64,000 bases of DNA from an uncultured Clostridia bacterium (GTDB taxonomy: Bacteria; Bacillota; Clostridia; Christensenellales; Borkfalkiaceae), in NCBI GenBank assembly GCA_944354535.1, contig CALVPY010000005.1, positions 18,038-82,037 on the forward strand. Direction: 5' to 3'. Shown here piece after piece: positions 41,408-50,407 of this stretch (its first letter is position 1; the number at the start of each line of letters is the position of its first letter). The notes under the pieces are model-generated. The model saw only the letters and a program-made list of their open reading frames with translations, was not told where the DNA came from and did no database searches. The position numbers and the translations under genes were made by a program.

Positions 41408-44400
41408 GGAAATACAGCTCGTGGGGTTCAAGTCGTTTGCCGACAGGACCTCCATCAAATTCGACGACGGCGTCACCTGCATCGTCGGCCCGAACGGCTG
41501 CGGCAAGAGCAACGTCGCCGACGCCGTCCGCTGGGTGCTCGGCGAGCAGTCGGCAAAGTCGCTGCGCGGCTCCTCCATGCAGGACGTCATCTTCAACGGC
41601 ACCGAATCCCGCCGCGCCCTTTCTTACTGCGAAGTGACGCTCGTCTTCGACAACGCTTCGAGGATGTTCGATATCGACTACGAGGAAGTTGCCATGACGA
41701 GGCGGCTGTATCGCTCGGGCGAGAGCGAATATCTTCTCAACAAGCAGCCCTGCCGCCTCAAAGACATCGTCGCCCTTCTGCACGGCGTCGGCATCGGCAA
41801 GGAGGGCTATTCCATCATCGGGCAGGGCAAGGTCGAACAGATCATGAACGCCAAGCCCGAAGACCGCCGCGCCATCTTCGAAGAGGCGACGGGCGTCATG
41901 AAGTTCAAGGCGCAGAAGGGGGAGATCGAGCGGAAGCTCGAAAGCGCGAAGGATAACCTCACCGTGTTCGTTCAGCGCATGGACGAGGCGGAAAAGCAGC
42001 TCCGCCCCCTCGAAAAGCAGGCGGAGACGGCGAAAAAGTACCGCGCCTATTCCGATCAGCTCAAATACGAAGAGGTCAACACCTATCTTCTCCGCTGCGA
42101 TAACTTCGCTTACGAGACGGGCAAGCACCGCGACCGCATCCAAAAGGCGGAAGCCCGCCTTCTTGCCATCCGCCGGGAGACGGACACCCTCGACGAGGAG
42201 GAGCGCCTTGCCCGCGAGGAGATCGCCCGCGCCGACGATGCGCTCCGCGCCCTCAACGAAAAGCTGCGCGATTTCGAAGTGGGGCTCGAGCACAAGAGCG
42301 GCGAGGCGCGGCTCATCGGCGAGCGCATCGCCTCCGTCCGCCGCCGCGCCGAACAGGCAAAGCTCGACGAAGAGGCGTCCTCGGGGCGCATTTCGGAGAT
42401 CGCCCGCCTTCTTGAGGCGGATAAAAAGAAGACGGCGGAGAATGCCGCGCGCGCCGGGGAGATCGAAAAGCAGTGCGAGGAGCTTTCCCGTCAGGTGCGG
42501 GAAGCGGAGGCGCATCTCGAAGCGTATGAAAAGATTTCCGACGAAAAGCGCGCCAGCGAGCTTTCTTCCGTCGAAAACTTAGCGGACGTGCGCGCCAGCG
42601 CGGGGAGCCTCTCCGCGCAGAAGACGGCGGCAAGCGAACGCATCGAAGAGGTGCGCACCGCCCTCGAGCGCGCGGGCGCGAGGAAGCGCGAATTTTCCGA
42701 ACAGCTCTCCCTCTGCCGCGCGGAGAAGGAGAAGGTCGAAGCCTTCTTTTCTTCGCAGCAAGAAAAGGAGGAAGAGCTCACCGAAAATCTGCGCGAGCTC
42801 GCCCGTTCGGGGCAGAAGCTCTCGCAGGAGTACATCGACTGCAACACCTCCATCGCTAACTACACCAACAACCTCGAATTTTACAAGAACCTCAAAAACC
42901 GTTTCGACGGCTACCGCGATTCCGTGCGCAACCTGCAATTGAAGGCGCAGAAGGATCCCGAGCTCGGCAGCCGCATCAAGGGCGCCATTGCCGACATCGT
43001 CTCCACCGAGCAGAAGTTCGAAGTCGCCATCGAGACGGCGTTCGGCGGGGCGATGCAGAACCTCGTCACCGCCACGGCGGACGACGCGCGTTATCTCATT
43101 GAGTATCTGAAACGCACGGGCGGCGGCGTCGTCACTTTCCTGCCCGTCGCCGCCATCCGTCCCCGCGCCAACAGCGGGGAGATCCGCCGCGCCCTCCGCG
43201 AAGAGGGGGCGCTGGGCCTTGCCGACGAGCTCGTCAAATACAATCCCTACTACGGCAACGTCATCGGGAACCTGCTCGGCAACACCCTCGTGTGCGACAC
43301 CATCGCGAGCGCGACCGGGATCGCAAAAAAATACCCGCGCGCCTTCCGCATCGTGACGCTGGACGGCGACATCATCGCAACGAGCGGCGCCATGACGGGC
43401 GGCTCCAAGCGCAAAGAAAGCGGCAACCTGCTTGCGGGCGAACGCCGCATCAAGGAGTGCGAAGACGCCATCGCGCGCAAGCGCCTCACGGCGGAAAAGC
43501 TCAAAGCGGCGGCAGACGCCTGCGAACAGGAGCGCGCCAAAGCGGAGGCCGCCATCGCCGCCTTCCGCAGCGAAGTGCAGAAGGAGACCGCCTCCCGCGC
43601 CGCCCTCGCGCAGAAGGAGCTCGCGCTCTCCGACCTCATCTCAGACGCCGACCGCGACATGAAGGAGTACGGCGCGCTGCTTCAGCAGCTCGAACAGAAG
43701 GTGGCGGGGCTGGAAAGCGAAGCGCTCTCCGCAGCCGAGAGCGAGGACGTTTTGAACCGCATCCGCTCGGAGGCGGCCGCCGAAGCCGCCGCCCGCCAGC
43801 AGGAGAGCGGGAAGCTCCGCCGTGAGCGCGATGAACTCAATGCGCGCATCGCCGCCCTCCGCGTGGAGAGCGCGGCGATCGTCTCTGCCCGTGCGGCGGC
43901 GGAGGAAAATTTCAGGCGCCTTCAAGACGAGCGCGAAACGCTGCTCGCCCGCATCACGGCCGACCGCGAGGAGACAGAACGCACCGCGTCCGAACTTGCC
44001 GCCCTCAAAGAGCAGGCGGAAAAAGTGGCGCTCTCCGACGAAGACCGCGCCGCCATCAACGCCGTCCGCGCCGACATCTCCCGTTCGGAAGAGGAAAAGC
44101 GCAAAAAGAGCGCCGAACAGGAAGCGCGTTCGGAGCGCAAGCGCGCCCTTCTTGAAGAGCAGCAGCAGGAGGACGAGAAGCGGCACAAGAGCGAACTTGA
44201 GATCGGCAAAGCGGAAGCCGCGCTCGAAAACATGAAACAGCGCATCGACGAGGCGTACGGCCTCTCCTATGAGAGCGCGCAGGATATGCGCGACGAAAAT
44301 TACGACGTCTCGCAGTCCTACAACAACATCAATTCCTTAAAGCGCAAAATTTCCGCGCTCGGGCCCGTCAACATGAACGCGGAGGAGGATTACGAGCTCC

Positions 44401-44996
44401 TCTTCGGCCGCTATTCCGAGATGCAGTCGCAGAAAGAGGATCTCGAAAAGGGCATCTTCGACCTCACCACCGTCTTAAACGATCTGCGCGACGCCATGCA
44501 GAAGCAGTTCGACGAAGGCTTCAACGAGATCAATCAGAATTTCACCGTCATCTTCAAAGAGCTTTTCGGCGGCGGCAAGGCGGAGATGCAGCTCGACTAC
44601 ACCGACTGCGACGACCCCTTAAACGCGGGCATCGAGATCGTCGCCTGCCCGCCCGGCAAGAAGCTGACGAAAATTTCCCTGCTCTCGGGCGGCGAGCGCG
44701 CGTTCACCGCGATCGCCATCCTCTTCGCCATCCTGAAGTCCCGCCCCATGCCCTTCTGTATCCTCGACGAGATCGAGGCGGCGCTCGATGAAGCCAACGT
44801 CGACCGCTTTGCAAAATACCTGCAGAAGTTCTCCAAAGAGACGCAGTTCATCGTCATCACCCACCGCAAGCCCACCATGAACCGCGCCGATACCCTCTTC
44901 GGCGTCACGATGGAAGAAAAGGGCGTTTCTAAGATCGTCTCCGTCAAGCTGTCGGAGGTGGAGGAACGCCTCGGCGGCGACACCGTCATAGCCTGA
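41397..44996 (+). CDS. smc: chromosome segregation SMC ATPase
   Basis: A 1199-residue SMC: head with Walker A VGPNGCGKSN, first coiled coil (about 165-495), hinge (about 515-675, ending in TLDGDIIATSGAMTGGSKRK), second coiled coil, and the C-terminal head with the ABC signature LLSGGERAFTAIAI and Walker B CILDEIEAALDEAN. It forms condensin with ScpA and ScpB. The TTG start (41397-41399) gives the normal SMC N-terminus LNFKEIQLVGFKSF and overlaps rnc by 11 nt, with GCGAGGGACAGC upstream as a weak ribosome site. Confidence 0.95.
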   Translation: MNFKEIQLVGFKSFADRTSIKFDDGVTCIVGPNGCGKSNVADAVRWVLGEQSAKSLRGSSMQDVIFNGTESRRALSYCEVTLVFDNASRMFDIDYEEVAMTRRLYRSGESEYLLNKQPCRLKDIVALLHGVGIGKEGYSIIGQGKVEQIMNAKPEDRRAIFEEATGVMKFKAQKGEIERKLESAKDNLTVFVQRMDEAEKQLRPLEKQAETAKKYRAYSDQLKYEEVNTYLLRCDNFAYETGKHRDRIQKAEARLLAIRRETDTLDEEERLAREEIARADDALRALNEKLRDFEVGLEHKSGEARLIGERIASVRRRAEQAKLDEEASSGRISEIARLLEADKKKTAENAARAGEIEKQCEELSRQVREAEAHLEAYEKISDEKRASELSSVENLADVRASAGSLSAQKTAASERIEEVRTALERAGARKREFSEQLSLCRAEKEKVEAFFSSQQEKEEELTENLRELARSGQKLSQEYIDCNTSIANYTNNLEFYKNLKNRFDGYRDSVRNLQLKAQKDPELGSRIKGAIADIVSTEQKFEVAIETAFGGAMQNLVTATADDARYLIEYLKRTGGGVVTFLPVAAIRPRANSGEIRRALREEGALGLADELVKYNPYYGNVIGNLLGNTLVCDTIASATGIAKKYPRAFRIVTLDGDIIATSGAMTGGSKRKESGNLLAGERRIKECEDAIARKRLTAEKLKAAADACEQERAKAEAAIAAFRSEVQKETASRAALAQKELALSDLISDADRDMKEYGALLQQLEQKVAGLESEALSAAESEDVLNRIRSEAAAEAAARQQESGKLRRERDELNARIAALRVESAAIVSARAAAEENFRRLQDERETLLARITADREETERTASELAALKEQAEKVALSDEDRAAINAVRADISRSEEEKRKKSAEQEARSERKRALLEEQQQEDEKRHKSELEIGKAEAALENMKQRIDEAYGLSYESAQDMRDENYDVSQSYNNINSLKRKISALGPVNMNAEEDYELLFGRYSEMQSQKEDLEKGIFDLTTVLNDLRDAMQKQFDEGFNEINQNFTVIFKELFGGGKAEMQLDYTDCDDPLNAGIEIVACPPGKKLTKISLLSGGERAFTAIAILFAILKSRPMPFCILDEIEAALDEANVDRFAKYLQKFSKETQFIVITHRKPTMNRADTLFGVTMEEKGVSKIVSVKLSEVEERLGGDTVIA

Positions 44997-45002
44997 CGGC
45001 AG

Positions 45003-45204
45003 CTCTTGCGCCCTTTGGCGCTCATCGTCTTTGCAATACGTTCGGTATTGCTGCATCCTCTTCGCGCCAAATCATCCCAAGATCTGCTCGTCAGGAGCGG
45101 CATCTCTTGCGCCTTTTGGCGCTCATCGTCTTTGCAATACGTTCGGTATTGCCGCATCCTCTTCGCGCCAAATCATCCCAAGATCTGCTCGTCAGGGGCG
45201 GCAG
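45003..45204. repeat. 101 bp tandem duplication between smc and ftsY
   Basis: Copies at 45003-45103 and 45104-45204. Each unit contains an outer inverted repeat (TTGGCGC/GCGCCAA) and an inner CAATAC-GTTCG-GTATTG hairpin. Confidence 0.9.
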
Positions 45205-45229
45205 CAACGACCTATCAAAGGAGCCAACC

Positions 45230-46126
45230 ATGAGTTTATTCGGAAAGATCAAAGACGCCCTGAAAAAGACGCGCGAAGGCGTCTCGACCAAGCTGCGCCT
45301 GCTGTTTGCCAAAAATAAGCTGGGCGAGGAATTTTACGACGAGCTCGAAGAGATCCTCATCTCTGCCGACGTCTCCGTGCGCACGGCGGAAGAGGTCGTC
45401 GAGGAAGTCAGAGAGGAGGCGATCGGCGGCAAGGTCAAAGACCAGGCGTTCGTCACCGACCTTTTGAAGGACATCCTCGAAGAAAAGCTCGAAGAAGCCC
45501 CCGTTCCCGAAATAAAATATCCCTGCGTCATCATGTTCGTGGGGGTCAACGGCGTCGGTAAGACGACGACCATCGGCAAAGTCGCAAACTATTTCGTTTC
45601 ACAGAAAAAGAGCGTTACCGTGGCGGCGGCGGATACCTTCCGCGCGGCGGCGAGCGATCAGCTCTCCGTCTGGGCGGAGCGCGCCAACGTGCGCATCGTC
45701 AAGCACGAGGAAGGGAGCGACCCTTCCGCGGTCATCTTCGACGCGCTCTCGTCTGCCAAGGCGCGGGGGACGGACGTCGTCCTCGTCGATACGGCGGGGC
45801 GGCTGCATGTCAAGGAAAATCTCATGAAGGAGCTTCAGAAGATGGACCGCGTAGTGACGCGCGAATTCCCCGAAGCGCAGTTCCTGAAATTTTTGGTGCT
45901 CGACGCGACGACGGGGCAGAACGCCGTCTCGCAGGCGCGCGTCTTCGACGAAGCGGTGGAACTCGACGGCATCGTCCTCACCAAGCTCGACGGCACGGCA
46001 AAGGGCGGGTTCGTGTTCTCCTTGTGCAGCGAGCTTCAGATCCCCGTCGTCTTCACGGGCGTGGGCGAGAAGATGGAAGACCTCGTCCCCTTCGACGCCG
46101 AGCAGTTTGTAGAGGGATTCATCTGA
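45230..46126 (+). CDS. ftsY: signal recognition particle receptor FtsY
   Basis: A 298-residue SRP receptor GTPase: N domain helices, then the G domain with GVNGVGKTTTIGK, DTFRAAA, DTAGR and TKLDGTAKGG. It docks SRP-bound ribosomes at SecYEG. The acidic A domain is nearly absent, so it is a short form. AAAGGAG (45217-45223) precedes the ATG. Follows smc as in many Firmicutes but after a duplicated repeat. Confidence 0.95.
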   Translation: MSLFGKIKDALKKTREGVSTKLRLLFAKNKLGEEFYDELEEILISADVSVRTAEEVVEEVREEAIGGKVKDQAFVTDLLKDILEEKLEEAPVPEIKYPCVIMFVGVNGVGKTTTIGKVANYFVSQKKSVTVAAADTFRAAASDQLSVWAERANVRIVKHEEGSDPSAVIFDALSSAKARGTDVVLVDTAGRLHVKENLMKELQKMDRVVTREFPEAQFLKFLVLDATTGQNAVSQARVFDEAVELDGIVLTKLDGTAKGGFVFSLCSELQIPVVFTGVGEKMEDLVPFDAEQFVEGFI

Positions 46127-46464
46127 GTGGTTTCGCGAAAATCTTTTTGCTGGCGCAAAAATCTTTCCGCGAGTTTTAAGCACAGGTATGTGCAAATTGA
46201 GTGCGCTGGCGCAGGGGAACCCTGCTTGCGCCATGATTTGAGAAGCGATAATTCCCTTGGCGCCCTCTTGAGGGAGCTGTCGAGCGCAGCGAGACTGAGG
46301 GAGTCGCCTTATTTATGCAGGTTCGTTTCCGATATCAGCAGTTCTTTCCCCCCTCGCCGCCGCATTCAGTCAAACCTATCCGCAAAAAAACATTGCCTGT
46401 CAAGTAAAAATGCTTGACAGGCGGGTTCATCTCTGCTATAATATCCCGCGTTTGGAGGGCGCGC
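46127..46464. other. intergenic region with repeat, before ylxM
   Basis: About 340 bp without a gene. It contains a dispersed repeat at about 46270-46312 (CCCTC...GAGGG palindrome and a CGAGCGCAGCGAGACTGAGG segment, related in style to 8239-8374) and the ylxM promoter with its inverted repeat. Confidence 0.65.
46395..46442 (+). promoter_or_regulatory. promoter of ylxM-ffh with inverted repeat
   Basis: Perfect TTGACA (46414-46419), 17 nt spacer, TATAAT (46437-46442). A perfect 10 bp inverted repeat GCCTGTCAAG-N8-CTTGACAGGC (46395-46404/46413-46422) covers the -35 box. Confidence 0.85.
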
Positions 46465-46791
46465 ATGGATCTTACCATTTCCCGTCTCCTCGACGTCTAC
46501 GGCCCCTTGCTCACAGAGAACAAGCGCGAAGTCGCCGCGCTGTACTATAATTTCGACCTCTCCCTTGCGGAGATCGCCGAAGAAAAGGGCTGTTCGCGCC
46601 AGAGCGTTTCCGATACGCTCGCAAAGGTGCGGCGAAAGCTCGAAGAGTACGAAGAAAAGCTGCATCTTTTCTCGATCCTTTCCGGGCGGGCGAAGGAGCA
46701 CGAAGCGCTCAGAGCGTTTGCGCAGACGCTCCCTTCGGAGCAGGCCGCCGCCCTTTTATCCATCCTCTCGGGCGAAACGCCCGAGCGTTAA
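46465..46791 (+). CDS. ylxM: YlxM-like putative helix-turn-helix protein
   Basis: A 108-residue protein of the UPF0122/YlxM family: YGPLLTENKREVAALYYNFDLSLAEIAEEKG followed by SRQSVSDTLAKVRRKLEEYEEKL, a sigma-70 region 4-like helix-turn-helix and coiled coil. YlxM is co-transcribed with ffh and thought to modulate SRP. GGAGG (46454-46458) precedes the ATG; ffh starts 9 nt after the stop. Confidence 0.9.
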   Translation: MDLTISRLLDVYGPLLTENKREVAALYYNFDLSLAEIAEEKGCSRQSVSDTLAKVRRKLEEYEEKLHLFSILSGRAKEHEALRAFAQTLPSEQAAALLSILSGETPER

Positions 46792-46800
46792 GGAGGAGCT

Positions 46801-48120
46801 ATGGCTCTCTTTGGTTCGCTTTCGGAGCGGCTCAATCATATCTTTTCCAAGCTCACCAAGCGCGGCAAACTCACCGAGCTCGAGATCCGTTCGGCGATGC
46901 GCGAAGTGCGCGTCGCGCTTTTGGAAGCCGACGTCAACTTAAAAGTCGCCAAACAGTTCATCGCGAATGTTTCCGAAAAGGCGGTGGGGCAGGAGGTGCT
47001 CGCCTCTCTGAATCCTGCCCAGCAGGTCATCAAGATCGTCAACGAAGAGCTCATCGCTCTCATGGGGCCTTCGAACGCAAAGCTCGAAGTTTCCCCCAAG
47101 CCGCCGACCGTCATCTTGATGTGCGGCCTTCAGGGCGCGGGCAAGACGACGCTTTGCGGCAAGCTCGCTTTGCAGCTCAAAAAGCAGGGCAAGAAGCCCC
47201 TCCTCGTCGCGTGCGACATCTACCGTCCCGCCGCCATCCACCAGCTGCAGGTCGTGGGCGGGCAGGCGCAGACGGAAGTTTTTGAAAAGGGGACGCAGGC
47301 TCCCCCCAAAACAGCCAAACAGGCGGTCGAGTACGCCCTCAAAATGGGGTACGACACCGTCGTCATCGATACGGCGGGCCGTCTTCACATCGACGACGCC
47401 CTCATGCAGGAGCTCGAAGAGATCGAAAAGGCAGTTTCCGTCACCGAAGTGCTCTTGACGGTGGACGCCATGACGGGTCAGGACGCCGTCAACGTCGCCC
47501 AAACGTTCAACGAACGCGTGGGCATCACGGGCGTCATCCTCACCAAGCTCGACGGCGACACCCGCGGCGGCGCGTGCCTCTCCATCAAGGCGGTCACGGG
47601 AAAACCCATCAAGTTCATCGGCGTGGGCGAGAAGCTCACCGACCTCGAACCCTTCTATCCCGACCGCATGGCGAGCCGCATCCTCGGCATGGGCGACGTG
47701 CTCTCCCTCATCGAGAAGGCGCAGGAGGCGGTCAGCGAGCAGCAGATGAAGGATATGGAGCGCAAGATGCGCGAGATGTCCTTTACGCTCACCGACTATC
47801 TCGCCCAGTTCGAAACGCTCAAAAAGATGGGCGGCGCGGGCGCGCTCATGAATATGCTCCCGGGTGCGGGAAAGCTCAGGATGAACGAAGCGGACATCGA
47901 CGAGAAAAAGCTCGAACGCACCAAGGCGATCATCCTTTCCATGACGCCTAAGGAGCGGGACAACCCGCAGATCATCAATTCGCCCAGGAAACGCCGCATC
48001 GCAGAGGGCTCAGGCACGAGCGTGCAGGAAGTCAACCAGCTTTTGAAGCAGTTCGACCAGGCCAAGCAGCTCATGAAGCAGCTCAAGGGCGGCAAGGGCA
48101 AATTCCGCCTTCCCTTTTAA
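46801..48120 (+). CDS. ffh: signal recognition particle protein Ffh
   Basis: A 439-residue SRP54 GTPase: N domain, G domain (CGLQGAGKTTLCGK, DIYRPAAI, DTAGR, TKLDGDTRGG) and the Met-rich M domain from about 300 (MKDMERKMREMSFTLTDYLAQF, MTPKERDNPQIINSPRKRRIAEGSG) that binds SRP RNA and signal peptides. AAGGAG precedes the ATG. Confidence 0.96.
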   Translation: MALFGSLSERLNHIFSKLTKRGKLTELEIRSAMREVRVALLEADVNLKVAKQFIANVSEKAVGQEVLASLNPAQQVIKIVNEELIALMGPSNAKLEVSPKPPTVILMCGLQGAGKTTLCGKLALQLKKQGKKPLLVACDIYRPAAIHQLQVVGGQAQTEVFEKGTQAPPKTAKQAVEYALKMGYDTVVIDTAGRLHIDDALMQELEEIEKAVSVTEVLLTVDAMTGQDAVNVAQTFNERVGITGVILTKLDGDTRGGACLSIKAVTGKPIKFIGVGEKLTDLEPFYPDRMASRILGMGDVLSLIEKAQEAVSEQQMKDMERKMREMSFTLTDYLAQFETLKKMGGAGALMNMLPGAGKLRMNEADIDEKKLERTKAIILSMTPKERDNPQIINSPRKRRIAEGSGTSVQEVNQLLKQFDQAKQLMKQLKGGKGKFRLPF

Positions 48121-48174
48121 GGGCGCGGCAAACAATACGTCAAATAATCGATAATTTTTCGGAGGTCAAATACT

Positions 48175-48465
48175 ATGGTCAAAATGAGATTGGTGAGAAT
48201 GGGCGACAAGAAGTCCCCCGTCTACCGCATCGTCGTCGTGGACGCGCGCAAGGCAGCCACGGGCGAGTATCTGGATAAGGTCGGCTTCTACGATCCCAGA
48301 TCCAACCCCGTCACGCTCACCGTGGACGTCGAGAAGGCAAAAGATTGGCTCTCGAAGGGCGTTCAGCCCACCGAGACGGTCAAGTCCCTCCTCGTCGCTT
48401 CGGGCGCGATGGAAAAGAGCGATAAGCTTTCTCCCGCCAAGACGAAGACGAAGAAAAAGAAGTAA
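48175..48465 (+). CDS. rpsP: 30S ribosomal protein S16
   Basis: A 96-residue protein with the S16 signature (MRLVRMGDKKSPVYRIVVVD, GFYDPRSNPV) and a lysine-rich tail. It follows ffh as in most Firmicutes. CGGAGG lies 10 nt before the ATG. Confidence 0.96.
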   Translation: MVKMRLVRMGDKKSPVYRIVVVDARKAATGEYLDKVGFYDPRSNPVTLTVDVEKAKDWLSKGVQPTETVKSLLVASGAMEKSDKLSPAKTKTKKKK

Positions 48466-48561
48466 GCTGCGCTGCGGCTGCAGTCTCTGCGCATGAGCGG
48501 CGCGGCGGGTCTTCCCGCCGCGGAGCTCGGATAGGGAACGATCCCGAGGAGGATACAGGGG

Positions 48562-49119
48562 ATGAAACACCGCGGCCTGATTTGGATCTTCGTCGTTTTA
48601 TTTGCGGGCGCTCTGATCTCGGTCTATTGCGCGGCGCAGATGCAGGGAACGTGGAGGATCGTTTTGTCCGTCGTCGGTGCCGTTCTCGGGGCGGCCGGGC
48701 TCGTCGTGCTGTTTTTCTTCGAAAGATACGCACAAAAGGCGCGTCTTGAAGAGATGTCGCAGGACGATGCGGAGCAGCGCGCCGCATTGGAACGGGCAAA
48801 GTATCTCCTGCTTCTCTATCTGGGCAAGAAAAAGCGCCTCGGCGCGCCCACGGAGAAAGATCGTTTTTCCTTTGAAGCCTTTCTGACGGAGGACAGGGCG
48901 GAGATCGAGAGCTATCTCGACGGCGCCATGTCCGGCGATCGGTACGATCGCTTCTATGAGGAGAATGTCTGCTTCGTCTGTACGCTCAACATCTCTTTGA
49001 GAGAGCTTTCCGATCTGCGGGACAAAGTGATCTTTGTTTCCCCGGACGAATATGAAGTCATGCGCGGCTCCGATGCATACCGCACGGTTTTCGCAAACAA
49101 CGAGGTCGTTCCGCGCTGA
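48562..49119 (+). CDS. hypothetical two-span membrane protein
   Basis: A 185-residue protein with two N-terminal membrane spans (about 5-26 and 30-53) and a soluble, acidic C-terminal domain. No family recognised. It has a good GAGGAGG ribosome site and stands between rpsP and khpA, where most Firmicutes have no gene, so it is probably a lineage-specific insertion into a conserved operon. Confidence 0.7.
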   Translation: MKHRGLIWIFVVLFAGALISVYCAAQMQGTWRIVLSVVGAVLGAAGLVVLFFFERYAQKARLEEMSQDDAEQRAALERAKYLLLLYLGKKKRLGAPTEKDRFSFEAFLTEDRAEIESYLDGAMSGDRYDRFYEENVCFVCTLNISLRELSDLRDKVIFVSPDEYEVMRGSDAYRTVFANNEVVPR

Positions 49120-49187
49120 ACGTGCGCTCGGGACAGGCCTGCACACCTCTTTTTCTAAACACACCGTAATTTACAGGAGGGAACAGT

Positions 49188-49430
49188 ATGCTGGAACTCA
49201 TCAAGTACATCGTCGAGCAGTTCGCCGAAGAAAAGGATGCCATTTCGTACGACGTCGAAGAGACGGAGGACATGATCACGGTCACCGTGCTCCTCGCCGA
49301 GTCCGATATGGGCAAAGTCATCGGCAAACAGGGCAAGATCGCCAAGGCGCTCCGCACGCTCGTGCGCGCGGCAACGCCCAAGGGCAGCAAGAAGTACAAT
49401 GTGGAGATCAAAGAGCGTCCTCAGGCATAA
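49188..49430 (+). CDS. khpA: KH-domain RNA-binding protein KhpA
   Basis: An 80-residue protein consisting of one KH domain with the GKVIGKQGKIAKALRT loop. KhpA pairs with KhpB/Jag to bind small RNAs and influence cell elongation. CAGGAGGG precedes the ATG. A strong terminator follows, so rimM, trmD and rplS, which usually come next, are not in this operon. Confidence 0.93.
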   Translation: MLELIKYIVEQFAEEKDAISYDVEETEDMITVTVLLAESDMGKVIGKQGKIAKALRTLVRAATPKGSKKYNVEIKERPQA

Positions 49431-49445
49431 GCCCGCTCTTTGAAA

Positions 49446-49487
49446 GGCCCGCCCTGCGGCAGTGCTGCCGCAGGGCGGGCCTTTTTT
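49446..49487 (+). terminator. terminator of the ylxM-khpA operon
   Basis: 17 bp stem with TG loop (49446-49481) then T6. Confidence 0.95.
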
Positions 49488-49496
49488 GCTGCAAAG

Positions 49497-49534
49497 CGCC
49501 CGCGGGGCGCCCTATTGAGGGCGCCCCGCGGGCG
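49497..49534. repeat. 16 bp GC palindrome, copy 1
   Basis: Arm CGCCCGCGGGGCGCCC (49497-49512), loop TATTGA, exact complement 49519-49534. The same arms and nearly the same loop recur at 50301-50337. Confidence 0.9.
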
Positions 49535-49557
49535 TTGACTACTCTTATATGTACCGA

Positions 49558-50190
49558 TCAGAACGAAGGCGGGGAGACATACTTGTGCGTTGCGAGGAAA
49601 TAGACGGCGGCAAACAGGGCGGCAAAGAGCACCGCCGAAAGAGTCATGAGCCCGATCTCAAGAAAGAGGCACAGTTTGCTTTTGGCTCTCAGTCCGGGCA
49701 GGGCAAGGGCGAGCACGGAAAACACCGCAGTCCCCGCCCATACGGCGGCGGAAAAGCAGAACGCGATCAGCACGCCCTTCATCTCGGGGAAAAATAGGGA
49801 CGGCGGATTGGGTCCCGCTCCGCAGATCATCGCAAACAGCGAGCGCGGGGGAAGGAAGAGCGCGGCCGTCATGTCGCCTGTGAAGGTGAGACAGAGCCCG
49901 AGGATCACGCAGAGCGCGGGAACGAGGATGCCGCCCGCGCACAGTAAGATGTGCCCCAACTGCTTTTTGTCGATGCGGAGCTGTTTTTTCAAGTCTTCGC
50001 GTTCCATCAGCCATTCCTCCTTTACATTGAAATAATTACAGAGCGCCAACAGGTTGCCGTCGTCGGGGAGTCCGAGCCCGTTTTCCCATTTGGCGACTGC
50101 ACTTCGGCTCACATAGATCTGCTTGGCGAGCGCCGCCTGCGAGAGCCCGTGCTCTTCGCGCAGCTGTTTGAGTTTGTCCGAAAAAGCCAT
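49558..50190 (-). CDS. XRE-family regulator with membrane domain
   Basis: A 210-residue protein: N-terminal helix-turn-helix of the Cro/CI type (LKQLREEHGLSQAALAKQIYVSRSAVAKWE, about 7-36), then four hydrophobic segments from about 80 to the end. Such membrane-bound XRE regulators often control a transporter or stress response and sense the membrane; no target gene is adjacent. GGGAGGAG precedes the ATG. The gene is bracketed by two identical GC palindromes. Confidence 0.8.
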   Translation of the reverse strand: MAFSDKLKQLREEHGLSQAALAKQIYVSRSAVAKWENGLGLPDDGNLLALCNYFNVKEEWLMEREDLKKQLRIDKKQLGHILLCAGGILVPALCVILGLCLTFTGDMTAALFLPPRSLFAMICGAGPNPPSLFFPEMKGVLIAFCFSAAVWAGTAVFSVLALALPGLRAKSKLCLFLEIGLMTLSAVLFAALFAAVYFLATHKYVSPPSF

Positions 50191-50222
50191 CGTGTCTCCT
50201 CCCGTTCCTCTATCGCACTTCT

Positions 50223-50252
50223 ATTATACGGGGAAGGCGGCCTCTCTGTCAA
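50223..50252 (-). promoter_or_regulatory. promoter of the XRE gene
   Basis: Minus strand TTGACA (50247-50252), 18 nt spacer, TATAAT (50223-50228). Confidence 0.75.
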
Positions 50253-50300
50253 GAGGGGAGGCTGTTACTCTTGCGCGGTGAGTCGTTACTTTGAAGACTG

Positions 50301-50337
50301 CGCCCGCGGGGCGCCCTATTGGGGCGCCCCGCGGGCG
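50301..50337. repeat. 16 bp GC palindrome, copy 2
   Basis: Arms 50301-50316 and 50322-50337, identical to the copy at 49497-49534; loop TATTG. Confidence 0.9.
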
Positions 50338-50359
50338 CTTCTCTCTGTCTTTCCGCATC

Positions 50360-50390
50360 AAAAAGGCGCGCGGCATAAAAGCCGCGCGCC
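50360..50390 (-). terminator. terminator of pgi
   Basis: Minus strand stem GGCGCGCGGC/GCCGCGCGCC (50365-50374/50381-50390) followed by T5 (50364-50360). Confidence 0.88.
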
Positions 50391-50407
50391 CCGTCATTTT
50401 AATTTGC

